Below, one piece after another: positions 1-7,112 of a stretch of 10,847 nucleotides of DNA. This stretch comes from Gemmatimonadota bacterium. GTDB taxonomy: Bacteria; Latescibacterota; UBA2968; UBA8231. A program made the translations under genes and the position numbers. Location of the stretch: the NCBI GenBank assembly GCA_026706165.1, contig JAPOZF010000742.1, positions 2,847 through 13,693 on the forward strand. The letters run 5' to 3'. The notes beneath the pieces were generated by a model. It was given only the letters and a program-made list of their open reading frames with translations. It ran no database searches and was not told the origin of the DNA. Each line of letters opens with the position of its first letter. The stretch's first letter is position 1.

Positions 1-56
1 CCGGTGTGCTGCTTGGACTGCAGGTAGCGCTTCGCTATGAAGAACTCGTACCGCAT
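1..56 (-). CDS. lolC/E: LolC/LolE-type ABC transporter permease, N-terminal fragment (cut by window edge)
   Basis: Only the first 18 codons are present, from an ATG at 56..54 to the window edge. They encode MRYEFFIAKRYLQSKQHT. This is the typical start of inner-membrane permeases of the LolCDE lipoprotein-releasing complex (pattern: M-x-Y-E-hydrophobic-F-I-x-x-R-Y-L-x-x-K), just before the first membrane helix. In the family, LolC/E with the ATPase LolD extracts lipoproteins from the inner membrane and passes them to LolA, and a lolA gene lies at 3728-4390. The fragment begins 94 bp after the prfB stop, probably in the same transcription unit. There is no strong Shine-Dalgarno, only G-rich sequence, so the start rests on the match to the family N-terminus. 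LolC cannot be told from LolE, and another FtsX-fold permease remains possible, because the diagnostic parts lie outside the window. Confidence 0.7.
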   Translation of the reverse strand, partial: MRYEFFIAKRYLQSKQHT

Positions 57-150
57 CCGGTGCCCGGGTGCCCGCCCCCAGGGGCGATCACGTCTTCCGC
101 ATCCGGGGGAAAAATCCCCGCGTCTTTCGAACTGGGTGTCGAGAGTTTCG

Positions 151-1258
151 TCAATTCGAAACCAATCGGGATGTTTCCATCAGGTACGCCCTGATGAAAT
201 CGTCGAGCTGACCGTCCATCACCGCCTGCACGTTGCCGGTCTCGTGCCCGGTGCGGTGGTCCTTGACGAGGTTGTACGGGTGGAGGACGTAGCTGCGGAT
301 CTGGCTGCCGAACTCGATGCTCTTCTTGGTGCTCTCGACCGCTTCCTGCTTCTTCTGCTCCTCCTCCTTGAAGTGCTGGTAGACCCGCGCCGTCAGCACC
401 TTCAGGGCGGTCGCCTTGTTCTTGAACTGGGAGCGCTCGTTCTGGCACTGGACGGAGATCCCGGTCGGCAGGTGGGTGAGCCTGACCGCGGAGGAGGTCT
501 TGTTGACGTGCTGGCCTCCGGCCCCGCCGGCGCGGAAGGTCTCGTACTGGAGCTCGTCCTCCCTGAGCTCGACGTCGGGGATCTCGTCGACCTCGGGGTA
601 GACGAAGATCGACGCGAACGAGGTGTGCCGCCGCTTGTTGGCGTCGAAGGGGGAGATGCGCACGAGACGGTGAACCCCTGCCTCGGCCTTGAGGTACCCG
701 TAGGCGTACTTGCCCGTGACCTCGATGGTCGCCCCCTTGATCCCGGCTTCCTCGGCCGGCTGCAAGTCCATGACCTGGCCCTGAAAGCCGCTGCGCTCGA
801 TCCACCGGCTGTACATCCGCATCAGCATCTCGGCCCAGTCGGCGGCCTCGGTGCCGCCGGCGCCGGAGTGAACGACGACGATGGCGTCCTTGGAGTCATC
901 CGGGTCGTCGAGCATGTTGCGCAGCTCGAGATCCTCGAGCCGCACCACCAGGGCCTCGGCCTCCTGCTCGAACTCGGCCAGGGCCTCGCCGTCCCCTTCG
1001 GCGGCGGCCAGCTCGTGCAGCTCGGAGAGGTCGCTCAGCTGCCGGTCGAGCTCCTCCCACGGCTTGATCCGGTCCTCGATGTCGCGGGACTGCCGGGTGA
1101 TGGCCTCGGCCTTCTTTCTGTCGCTCCAGAAGTCGCCGCGGGCCATCTCCGCCTCGATTACGGCGAGCTGCCGCTTCCTGTTGTCGAAGTCAAAGATACC
1201 CCCGCAGCCGTTCCATCCGTTCCCTGCTCTCAGTCAGGATTTCCTCAAGGCCTGGCAT
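151..1258 (-). CDS. prfB: Peptide chain release factor 2 (RF2), with programmed +1 frameshift
   Basis: RF2 enters the ribosomal A site at UGA and UAA stop codons and triggers peptidyl-tRNA hydrolysis. Translation starts at ATG 1258..1256, 7 nt after AAGGAG. It runs 22 codons to an in-frame TGA (1192..1190) and continues in the +1 frame from GAC 1191..1189 to the TGA at 153..151. The joined product is 368 residues (E. coli RF2 has 365). The RF2-specific SPF stop-recognition tripeptide is near residues 202-204, in RISPFDANKRR. The catalytic GGQ loop is near residues 247-249, in RAGGAGGQHVNKTSSAVR. Having SPF rather than PxT marks it as RF2, not RF1. The first ATG after the shift is at 1146, so a start call there would lose 37 residues. 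The gene is preceded by a 135-bp spacer with no clear promoter. RF2 probably controls its own synthesis through the frameshift. Confidence 0.97.
1189..1204 (-). promoter_or_regulatory. prfB programmed +1 ribosomal frameshift site
   Basis: Read on the minus strand the site is CGG GGG TAT CTT TGA C. All the known elements are present: an internal Shine-Dalgarno-like G-run (CGGGGG, 1204..1199), three bases of spacing, the slippery CTT (1195..1193), and the poorly terminating TGA C (1192..1189). It differs from the E. coli site (AGG GGG TAT CTT TGA C) only in the first base. The codons before it form an open 22-codon leader from a good ribosome-binding site. The +1 frame after it encodes DFDNRKRQLAV and then the rest of RF2. 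When RF2 is scarce, ribosomes pause at TGA and slip from CUU to UUU, which restores RF2 production. Confidence 0.96.
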
Positions 1259-1265
1259 GTCGCTT

Positions 1266-1271
1266 CTCCTT
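1266..1271 (-). promoter_or_regulatory. Shine-Dalgarno of prfB
   Basis: AAGGAG on the minus strand lies 7 nt before the ATG at 1258. It fixes the prfB start upstream of the frameshift rather than at the internal ATG at 1146, and it is the strongest ribosome-binding site in the window. Confidence 0.85.
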
Positions 1272-1393
1272 GTGAATGCGGTGAACGCCCCTTTACCGGA
1301 AGCACCGGCCGCGGGGAGAGTTCCCCGAAACCGGCAATTCGCCGAGCGGGCGGGGCAGCCGCGATTCCCGAACCGGGCGGCGCGGCAGCCCGG

Positions 1394-1900
1394 CTATTCC
1401 TGGTAGCGGTCGAAGAGGAGCCTCACGGCGTCGCGGTCGCGCGGGATTTCGAACAACAGGTCCCCTGCGAACGCGTCGTCCCTGTCGAGGCGGAACTCGT
1501 CCCCGCGCTCGATGAACAGCGGCGACCTCGACAGCGGGTAGTGCATGACATCGGCGCTGTCGACCAGCCGGAAACACCGCGGCACGATCGGGTAGGCGAT
1601 CTTCATTCTCGCCTGCATGCGGAAGGTCACCAGGACGAACTTGTGGCCTTCGTCCGGCTCCCCTTTGAAAAATTGAAAGTAGCGGACGCCGTCCTCGGGG
1701 ACTTCCCACACGATCGGATTCTTCACCCGCTCAAACAGGTCCGGCAGCACCTCGAGCTTCTCGGTGGATCCACCGGTGAAGCGGATCGCGAGGTAGAGGG
1801 GCACAAAGACTGCGCAGGACATCAATACGATGCGGTTCAAGGTCCGATAGCGCGGACTCCGGAGTCCCCTCCCGCTCCCCCTGGAAATTGCCAGTCTCAT
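1394..1900 (-). CDS. Membrane-anchored protein with DUF4352-like extracytoplasmic domain
   Basis: This 168-residue protein has a basic N-terminus (six Arg in the first 23 residues) and one membrane segment at about residues 24-41 (IVLMSCAVFVPLYLAIRF), so it is predicted to face the periplasm. The outer part looks like a DUF4352-type beta-sandwich: FVLVTFRMQARMKIAYPIV near 88-106, FRLVDSADVMHYPL near 110-123, and a final GDLLFEIPRDRDAVRLLFDR near 146-165. That is the family layout of 'function like others, residue F.LvDs.g..y, then F.iP.....l'. The match was made by eye and is only moderately secure. The ATG at 1900 is 7 bp after the stop of the S8 protease, with AGGTAGGG upstream as a possible ribosome-binding site, so the two genes are probably co-transcribed. 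Function is unknown. A binding or regulatory partner for the protease is a guess from position only. Confidence 0.75.
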   Translation of the reverse strand: MRLAISRGSGRGLRSPRYRTLNRIVLMSCAVFVPLYLAIRFTGGSTEKLEVLPDLFERVKNPIVWEVPEDGVRYFQFFKGEPDEGHKFVLVTFRMQARMKIAYPIVPRCFRLVDSADVMHYPLSRSPLFIERGDEFRLDRDDAFAGDLLFEIPRDRDAVRLLFDRYQE

Positions 1901-1907
1901 GCGAACC

Positions 1908-3605
1908 CTACCTGATAAGGGCGATCTTCCCCCTCTGTGACAGCCCCCCTCCCCGCAGCCTGTAAAGATAGATTCCGCTCGCCAGATGCGCAGGTGGACG
2001 CCAGCGCAGGGCCTGATGCCTGCGGGTGTAGCGCCCCGCTTCGAGGCGCTGGTTCGCCATGCCGACGAGCTGACCGGCGGCGGTGAAAATGCTGATCTCG
2101 ATCTCACCGGGGGAAGCGAGCTCGACCGGGAAGTACAGCGCCGGCTCCGAGACACCGCTGTAATGCAGGGGATTGGGAAACGGCGCGTGGGCGAGGCTGC
2201 GCGGCGGCAGCTCGATCTCCACCCCGCTGGCAGCCAGCGCGTCGACCAGTCCCCAGCCGTAGGTGGTGTCGGGGCCGGCATCCCCGAGGTCGCGCGCCGT
2301 ACCCCTGAGGGCGGCGGCGACGTCGGCCGGCGTCCAGCCCGGATGGACCTGCCTGAGGAGGGCGGCCGCCCCGCTGACCAGGGGGGCGGAGAAGGAAGTG
2401 CCCCGGGCGCGCCGGTAGCCGCTGAACGAATCCTCCGACCCCTGCCGGGTGGTATCGACGACGACGATGCCGGTGCCGGGAGCGACGACGTCCGGCTTGA
2501 TGCGGCCGTCGGCGGTCGGTCCCCTGGAGCTGAAAGGCGCGATCTCCTCCTGCCCGAGCTCCACGGCCCCGACGGCGATCACGTTCGCCCCGTCCGCGGG
2601 CACGGTGACGTAGCGCCAGGGCTTGTTCCCCTCGTTGCCGGCGGCGGAGACGACGACGATGCCCCGCGAGACGGCGATCTCCGCGGCGATGGTGGCCAGG
2701 GCGGTGCGGCCGTCGAGATCCTCGAACAGGTACCCGGTGCCGTCGTCGAACTGGTTGTACCCCACCGACGAGTTGACGACGTCGGCGCCGAGGCTGTCGG
2801 CCCACTCGATGCCGGCGACCCAGAAGTCCTCCTCGACCGGCAGCTCCCGCCCGACATCCTCCGTGGTCGCCAGCAGGTACCCGGCGTGAGGGGCGGCGCC
2901 GAGCAGGTTTCCCGGGTCCCAGGCGGCCAGCACCGACAGCACCTGCGTGCCGTGGTGGCTCCCGCGCGGTAAAGGTCCCGGCTCCCCGGCAGCGGCGGCC
3001 CCGTCGACGAAGTCGCGCTCGGCGACGACGTCGAGGTGGGCGAAGGCCCGGTGGCCCCGGTCGGGAAAGCCGGCGTCGAGCAGGGCTACGCGGATGCCCT
3101 GCCCGGTGAATCCCTCGTTGTGCAGGGCGACGACCCCGATGCTCGAGAGCTGCTCGAATCCCGGACCGTACCCGTCTCCGGCCCACTTGGGGGAAACCGG
3201 AGGCAGCGCCCCGGGAGCCGGCGCCGGCGGCCGCGCCCCCCGGCGCACCGGCGCGGTCTCGCGCACGAAGGGAAGGGCGGCCAGGAGCTCCAGCTGTTCC
3301 GGGGCCGCGTCGACGCTGACGGCGTTGAACCAGCGCGAGCAGGCGCGGACGGCGGCGCCGGTGGCGCGGATGGCGTCGAGGTACTCCCCGTCGACGTCGA
3401 GGTCGAGCCGCGGCGAGGGTTGCAGCGCCCCCGGCCGGGGCCAGTCGAGGCGGCGGTCCCCGCCGGGCTTGTCGCGCAGGAACACCCAGACGCTTTCGAC
3501 GGGCGGCCCGGAGTCGGCGGCAAAGGCGGGCCCGGTCACCGCCAGGGCCGCCATGAGGACCGGAAGCAACAGCGGCGGCCCCGGGGAGCTGAATGGAAGG
3601 GACAT
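1908..3605 (-). CDS. Secreted subtilisin-like serine protease (S8 family) with C-terminal FlgD/Por-like domain
   Basis: This is a 565-residue exported endopeptidase. The signal peptide ends near AFA-A (residue 29). A propeptide-like region spans about 30-140 and includes DGEYLDAIRATGAAVRACSRWFNAVSV. The peptidase domain spans about 150-460. The full subtilisin triad is visible: Asp177 in ALLDAGF, His218 in SHHGTQV and Ser404 in GTSFSAP, with oxyanion-hole Asn324 in SAAGNEGN. The last 100 residues (PFPNP near 475-479, IEISIFTAAGQLV, LASGIYLYRL, GKIALIR) form a FlgD-like/type IX-sorting-like beta domain, so secretion or surface attachment is likely. The chosen start ATG gives the only sensible signal peptide. 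The frame stays open far upstream across lolA, but that part is non-coding. No clear Shine-Dalgarno is seen, and the signal n-region has no Lys or Arg. The natural substrate is unknown. Confidence 0.93.
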   Translation of the reverse strand: MSLPFSSPGPPLLLPVLMAALAVTGPAFAADSGPPVESVWVFLRDKPGGDRRLDWPRPGALQPSPRLDLDVDGEYLDAIRATGAAVRACSRWFNAVSVDAAPEQLELLAALPFVRETAPVRRGARPPAPAPGALPPVSPKWAGDGYGPGFEQLSSIGVVALHNEGFTGQGIRVALLDAGFPDRGHRAFAHLDVVAERDFVDGAAAAGEPGPLPRGSHHGTQVLSVLAAWDPGNLLGAAPHAGYLLATTEDVGRELPVEEDFWVAGIEWADSLGADVVNSSVGYNQFDDGTGYLFEDLDGRTALATIAAEIAVSRGIVVVSAAGNEGNKPWRYVTVPADGANVIAVGAVELGQEEIAPFSSRGPTADGRIKPDVVAPGTGIVVVDTTRQGSEDSFSGYRRARGTSFSAPLVSGAAALLRQVHPGWTPADVAAALRGTARDLGDAGPDTTYGWGLVDALAASGVEIELPPRSLAHAPFPNPLHYSGVSEPALYFPVELASPGEIEISIFTAAGQLVGMANQRLEAGRYTRRHQALRWRPPAHLASGIYLYRLRGGGLSQRGKIALIR

Positions 3606-3727
3606 TCCGTGTGACGTTCTGCACGGGGCCGCGGCGGGACCTGGTGTCCGGCCCCGGAAGCCGGGCGGGGGAGTCCGGCCACCCCGGCCCCCGGCTCGCA
3701 AGGCTCCCGGTCCCGGCGTTCCCGGAG

Positions 3728-4390
3728 TCAGGGCTCCAGCGTCCCGGAAGTCCGGCGGTCGATCACGTCGACGCCGGGCGGAGCTTCGAACAGGAACAGG
3801 TCGTCGTCGAGCTTCTTGTCGAGCTTGTGGTCGTCGAGAAGGTAGGTGCGCAGGTCGCCGTTCTCCTCGAGCTGCTCGATCTGCAGCAGATGCCAGCGCC
3901 GCTTGTCCACCCAGACCTCCATCCTTTCGATGCGGCCCCCTTCCCCGGCGGTCCCCTGCCGCAGCGGCTGCAGGACGACGGCGTAGCAGGAGCGCCCCGA
4001 CAGCTCGGTCTCCAGGATCGAAACCGGGGTAAAGCTCTCGGTGTAGTCGACGAGGATCTCCCACGGAGTCTGCAGGCCGGCGTCGTAGTCGCTGACGATC
4101 ACCTGCCTGTTCTGCTCCGTGTAGGCCCAGATCGAGCGCCCGTCGGCGACGACGAGGTCCTCTCCCACCTCGACGCGGAACTTCCCCGGCTTGCGCGTGT
4201 AGATCCGGCCCTTCTGGGTCAGCCGCTTGTCGAGGACGGCCCAGTAGAAGCGCTTCTCGAAGCGGGCGGAAAAGCTCTTCGATTTCGCCAGGCGCTTCTG
4301 CATGCGCTCGATGACCTCCGCCCCGTTCACGGCAGCGGCGGGAGCGGCGGACAGCGCCAGCAGGCACGCCAGCAGCGCGGGAAGGAGCAT
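3728..4390 (-). CDS. lolA: Outer-membrane lipoprotein carrier protein LolA
   Basis: LolA is the periplasmic chaperone that takes lipoproteins from LolCDE in the inner membrane and carries them to the outer membrane. The 220-residue product has a signal peptide (residues 1-20, MLLPALLACLLALSAAPAAA) and then the family N-terminal helix VIERMQKRLAKSKSFSARFEKRFYW. This is followed by beta-strand segments characteristic of LolA/LolB folds: QKGRIYTRKPGKFRVEV near 59-75, DGRSIWAYTEQNRQVIVSDYD near 83-103, ERMEVWVDKRRWHLLQIEQLEENGDLRTYLL near 155-185, and FLFEAPPGVDVID near 199-211. The length fits the family. The ATG is 8 bp after the ftsK stop, and the ftsK-lolA order matches E. coli, which supports both calls. 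The ribosome-binding site is weak, so coupling to ftsK translation is likely. The signal n-region carries no Lys or Arg. Cys9 lies too close to the N-terminus to be a good lipobox. Confidence 0.9.
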   Translation of the reverse strand: MLLPALLACLLALSAAPAAAVNGAEVIERMQKRLAKSKSFSARFEKRFYWAVLDKRLTQKGRIYTRKPGKFRVEVGEDLVVADGRSIWAYTEQNRQVIVSDYDAGLQTPWEILVDYTESFTPVSILETELSGRSCYAVVLQPLRQGTAGEGGRIERMEVWVDKRRWHLLQIEQLEENGDLRTYLLDDHKLDKKLDDDLFLFEAPPGVDVIDRRTSGTLEP

Positions 4391-4398
4391 GGCCGCGG

Positions 4399-6918
4399 CT
4401 ATCCCGCCGCTTCCTCCTCTTCGAGGGCGGCGGCGGCCTCGGCGACGCTCGGCCCCCGGTCCTCGACCAGGATCTGCCTCGGCCTGGCTCCCGAAGCGGG
4501 TCCGACCATGCCGGCGGATTCGAGCTCGTCCATCAGACGGGCGGCGCGGGAGTAGCCGATCTTCATGCGCCGCTGGAGGAAGGAGGTCGACGCCTGCTGG
4601 TGGACGATGACGGTGCGCACCGCTTCGTCGAACAGCTCGTCCCGTTCGTCGGCTTCCGCGTCGCAATCGGTACGGCCGAAGAAGACCTCGACCTCCTCGG
4701 CCTCGTACCCGCAGGACTGGATCGAGGCGACCAGGCGCTCGGTCTCCTCACCGGAAATGAAGGCTCCGTGAATCCGTATCGGCTCTCCCTGTCCCCCGGG
4801 CAGGAAGAGCATGTCCCCCCTGCCCAGGAGGCGCTCGGCGCCGTTCATGTCGAGGATGGTGCGCGAGTCGGTCTTCGACGCCACCTGGAAGCCGATGCGC
4901 GACGGGAAGTTCGCCTTGATGACCCCGGTGATCACGTTGACCGAGGGGCGCTGGGTCGCCAGGATGATGTGGAGCCCCACCGCCCTCGATTTCTGGGCGA
5001 GGCTCATCAGCGACGTCTCGACGTCGGCCGGGGCGGTGATCATCAGGTCGGCGAACTCGTCGACGACGATGACGATCCAGGGAAGGGGTCTGGGCCGGTC
5101 GTCGGGGGGGACTTCGTCATCGGCGAGGGTCTCCACCTTGCGGTTGTAGTCGGCGAGGTTGCGGACGCCGAGCTTGGCCAGCAGCTGGTAGCGCGACTCC
5201 ATTTCAGCGACCGCCCACTTGAGCGCTTCGGAGGCTTTCTTCGGCTCGGTCACCACCGGCACCAGCAGGTGCGGAATGTCGTTGTACACGGTCAGCTCGA
5301 CGACCTTCGGGTCGACCATCAGCAGGCGCACCTGGTCCGGGGTCGCCTTGAAGAGGATGCTCGAAATCAGGCTGTTGATGCAGACGCTCTTGCCCGAACC
5401 TGTGGCGCCGGCGACGAGCAGGTGGGGCATGCGGGCGAGGTCGGCGATCAGGGGCTCTCCGGAAATGGTCTTCCCCAGGGCCATCGGCAGGGTCGCGGTG
5501 CAGTTGCGGAACTCCGCGGACTCGACGATCTCCCGCAGGTAGACGGTCTCCTGCTTCTGGTTGGCGATCTCCACGCCGACCACCGATCTGCCGGGAACCG
5601 GCGCCTGAATGCGGATCCCCTTGGCGCTCATGACGCGGGCGAGGTCGTCCGACAGGGTGACGATGCGGTTGACCTTGACGCCGGGGGCCGGCTCCACCTC
5701 GTAGCGGGTCACCACCGGCCCGGGACTCACCTGAGTGACTTTCCCGGTTACGTCGAAGTTCCCCATCGCCTCCTCGAGCAGCCTGGCGTTCTCCAGGAAC
5801 TGGTCCCGCTCCATCCCCCCGCGGGCGCGCGGCAGCGGATCGAGCAGGTCGAAGGAGGGAATGCGGTAGGAACCGCCGTCCTTCGAGGGGGAACCGGGTT
5901 TCGCGGCCACCACAGGCGCGCTCTTCGCCGGAGTCGACGCAGGAGCCGTCTTCCCCCCGGCCGGCTGCCGCGCCGCGCCCTGTGCCGGCCTCCTTCCGGC
6001 GGCAGGGGCGCCGGCCCCGCCGCCGTTCGGCGCGACTCCCCCGGATCTCCTGCCGTTGCCGGAATGGGGGCCGCCGCGGTCGGTCGAGGCCGCCGGCTCC
6101 ACGACAACCGGCTCTGCGGGAGGCTCGTGAGCCGGCTCGACGGGACGCTCTTCGACCGGTTCGGGGGCGCGCTCCCGAACCAGGGCGGGTACAGGCACCG
6201 GGGGCTCGTCTCCCAGGGCCTTTTCGGGACCGGCGGCCTGCGCCGGTTCCGTCAGCCGCCGGATTTCCCGCACCGGCACCGCTTCTTCCTCCGCAACCGT
6301 CGCGACCTTCGCGTAAGCCCGCGGCCGGCGACGGAACAGGCGGGAAAACCACCTGCCAGCGGCCCTGACCGCGGCCGCCGCAAACCTTGCCGGGGCCAGG
6401 AAGTGCCGCCCCCGCAGGTCCGTGACGACCAGGAGGGAAGCGATCAGCAGCGCCGACAGCAGCACGACGGAACCGGGGCGGCCGAGGTAGGGAATCAGCA
6501 GGCGGGAGCTGATCTCGGTGCCGAAGAATCCACCCATCTCGAACGCGACGCGGCTCGAGTAGTGCGGCAGTCCGGCGGCGACGCTGGCGATCAGGGCCAA
6601 CCCCGCCATTCCCGCCGAGCGCATCACCCCGGCGCGCACAGGCTGCCCGGTGAGGCGGTGCCACCCCCAGAACAGGCCCATGACCGGCAGCACGTAGGCG
6701 GCGTAGCCGACGGCGCCGAGGGCGCCCCAGGAAAACCAGGCGCCGATTCTGCCTCCCCAGTTGAAGCTCTCCATCGGCTCCCGGGTCGAGGCCGGGGGGT
6801 CGAATTCCGAATGGGTCGCCAGGCTGATCAGAAGGAAGACGCCGAGGGCCGCCAGCAGGACACCGCTGACATGGGCTCGCCTTTCTCCCGAGACAAAGCG
6901 ATCCGCGGTTGCTGCCAT
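4399..6918 (-). CDS. ftsK: DNA translocase FtsK/SpoIIIE
   Basis: FtsK is a membrane-tethered hexameric motor at the division septum that pumps chromosome ends into the daughter cells and helps dimer resolution at dif. The product has 839 residues. There are about four membrane helices in residues 15-170. A Pro/Ala/Glu-rich linker spans about 205-345. The alpha/beta motor follows from about 350, with Walker A GATGSGKS at 504-511 (Lys510), Walker B IVIVVDEFAD with Asp620-Glu621, and the sensor-like LATQRPSVNVITG near 653-665. The C-terminal winged-helix gamma domain at about 760-822 (TVIVHQQASTSFLQRRMKIGYSRAARLMDELESAGMVG) is the part that reads KOPS/SRS orientation sequences. The start ATG at 6918 follows GGAG by 9 nt. 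The length is normal for the four-helix type (SpoIIIE-like, about 800), much shorter than E. coli FtsK. lolA follows 8 bp later. Confidence 0.97.
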   Translation of the reverse strand: MAATADRFVSGERRAHVSGVLLAALGVFLLISLATHSEFDPPASTREPMESFNWGGRIGAWFSWGALGAVGYAAYVLPVMGLFWGWHRLTGQPVRAGVMRSAGMAGLALIASVAAGLPHYSSRVAFEMGGFFGTEISSRLLIPYLGRPGSVVLLSALLIASLLVVTDLRGRHFLAPARFAAAAVRAAGRWFSRLFRRRPRAYAKVATVAEEEAVPVREIRRLTEPAQAAGPEKALGDEPPVPVPALVRERAPEPVEERPVEPAHEPPAEPVVVEPAASTDRGGPHSGNGRRSGGVAPNGGGAGAPAAGRRPAQGAARQPAGGKTAPASTPAKSAPVVAAKPGSPSKDGGSYRIPSFDLLDPLPRARGGMERDQFLENARLLEEAMGNFDVTGKVTQVSPGPVVTRYEVEPAPGVKVNRIVTLSDDLARVMSAKGIRIQAPVPGRSVVGVEIANQKQETVYLREIVESAEFRNCTATLPMALGKTISGEPLIADLARMPHLLVAGATGSGKSVCINSLISSILFKATPDQVRLLMVDPKVVELTVYNDIPHLLVPVVTEPKKASEALKWAVAEMESRYQLLAKLGVRNLADYNRKVETLADDEVPPDDRPRPLPWIVIVVDEFADLMITAPADVETSLMSLAQKSRAVGLHIILATQRPSVNVITGVIKANFPSRIGFQVASKTDSRTILDMNGAERLLGRGDMLFLPGGQGEPIRIHGAFISGEETERLVASIQSCGYEAEEVEVFFGRTDCDAEADERDELFDEAVRTVIVHQQASTSFLQRRMKIGYSRAARLMDELESAGMVGPASGARPRQILVEDRGPSVAEAAAALEEEEAAG

Positions 6919-7112
6919 TCCGCACTACTCCGTCGATGAATTTCGGGACAGGGGAGGTGGGAATTCCGGCTCGCCGTAAGGGGGAGACAACCCTGCGGGA
7001 GACGCGGTGTCGGGGGTTTGCGCCTCGGGTCCCCGGGGGACGGGGCAGGGGTTGTTGCGGCACCCCGAAAGGTACGCAGAACCGCGGATGTTCGCACCGG
7101 GCCGGCGGGGAA
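6919..7112 (-). other. 194-bp intergenic spacer between the VWA gene and ftsK
   Basis: This is the longest non-coding stretch in the window. It holds no open frame I can support and no tRNA-like fold. Its only clear structures are a short inverted repeat GTCCCC-G-GGGGAC (7029-7041) and the ftsK ribosome-binding site. No T-tract follows the repeat on either strand, so it is not a normal intrinsic terminator. No good -35/-10 pair was found. Its length suggests that ftsK starts a separate transcription unit, but this is inference. Confidence 0.45.
6928..6931 (-). promoter_or_regulatory. Shine-Dalgarno of ftsK
   Basis: GGAG on the minus strand lies 9 nt before the ATG at 6918. It supports the chosen ftsK start, which gives a short cytoplasmic lead and then the first membrane helix. 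Confidence 0.6.

Noticed and set aside
106..119. Small hairpin GGGGA-loop-TCCCC in the spacer between prfB and the LolC/E-type gene.
   Set aside because: The stem has only 5 bp and is not followed by a T-tract on the minus strand, so it does not qualify as an intrinsic terminator.
125..161. Inverted repeat TTTCGAA / TTCGAAA around the prfB stop codon.
   Set aside because: The arms have 7 bp with a 23-nt loop and little G+C. They could form by chance, and there is no T-tract after them.
35..1275. Long overlapping frames on both strands over prfB, including a 412-codon plus-strand frame.
   Set aside because: prfB is certain from its SPF and GGQ motifs and its frameshift site, and the competing frames show no recognisable motif.
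3606..4367. The S8 protease frame stays open for 254 codons upstream of its ATG, across the spacer and most of lolA.
   Set aside because: The extra part is Arg/Pro-rich with no domain, overlaps a recognised lolA in another frame, and would bury the signal peptide inside the protein.
7029..7041. Inverted repeat GTCCCC-G-GGGGAC in the spacer upstream of ftsK, considered as an operator or terminator.
   Set aside because: It is a single copy in G/C-run-rich DNA with no room for a loop, no T-tract and no neighbouring promoter that I can support.
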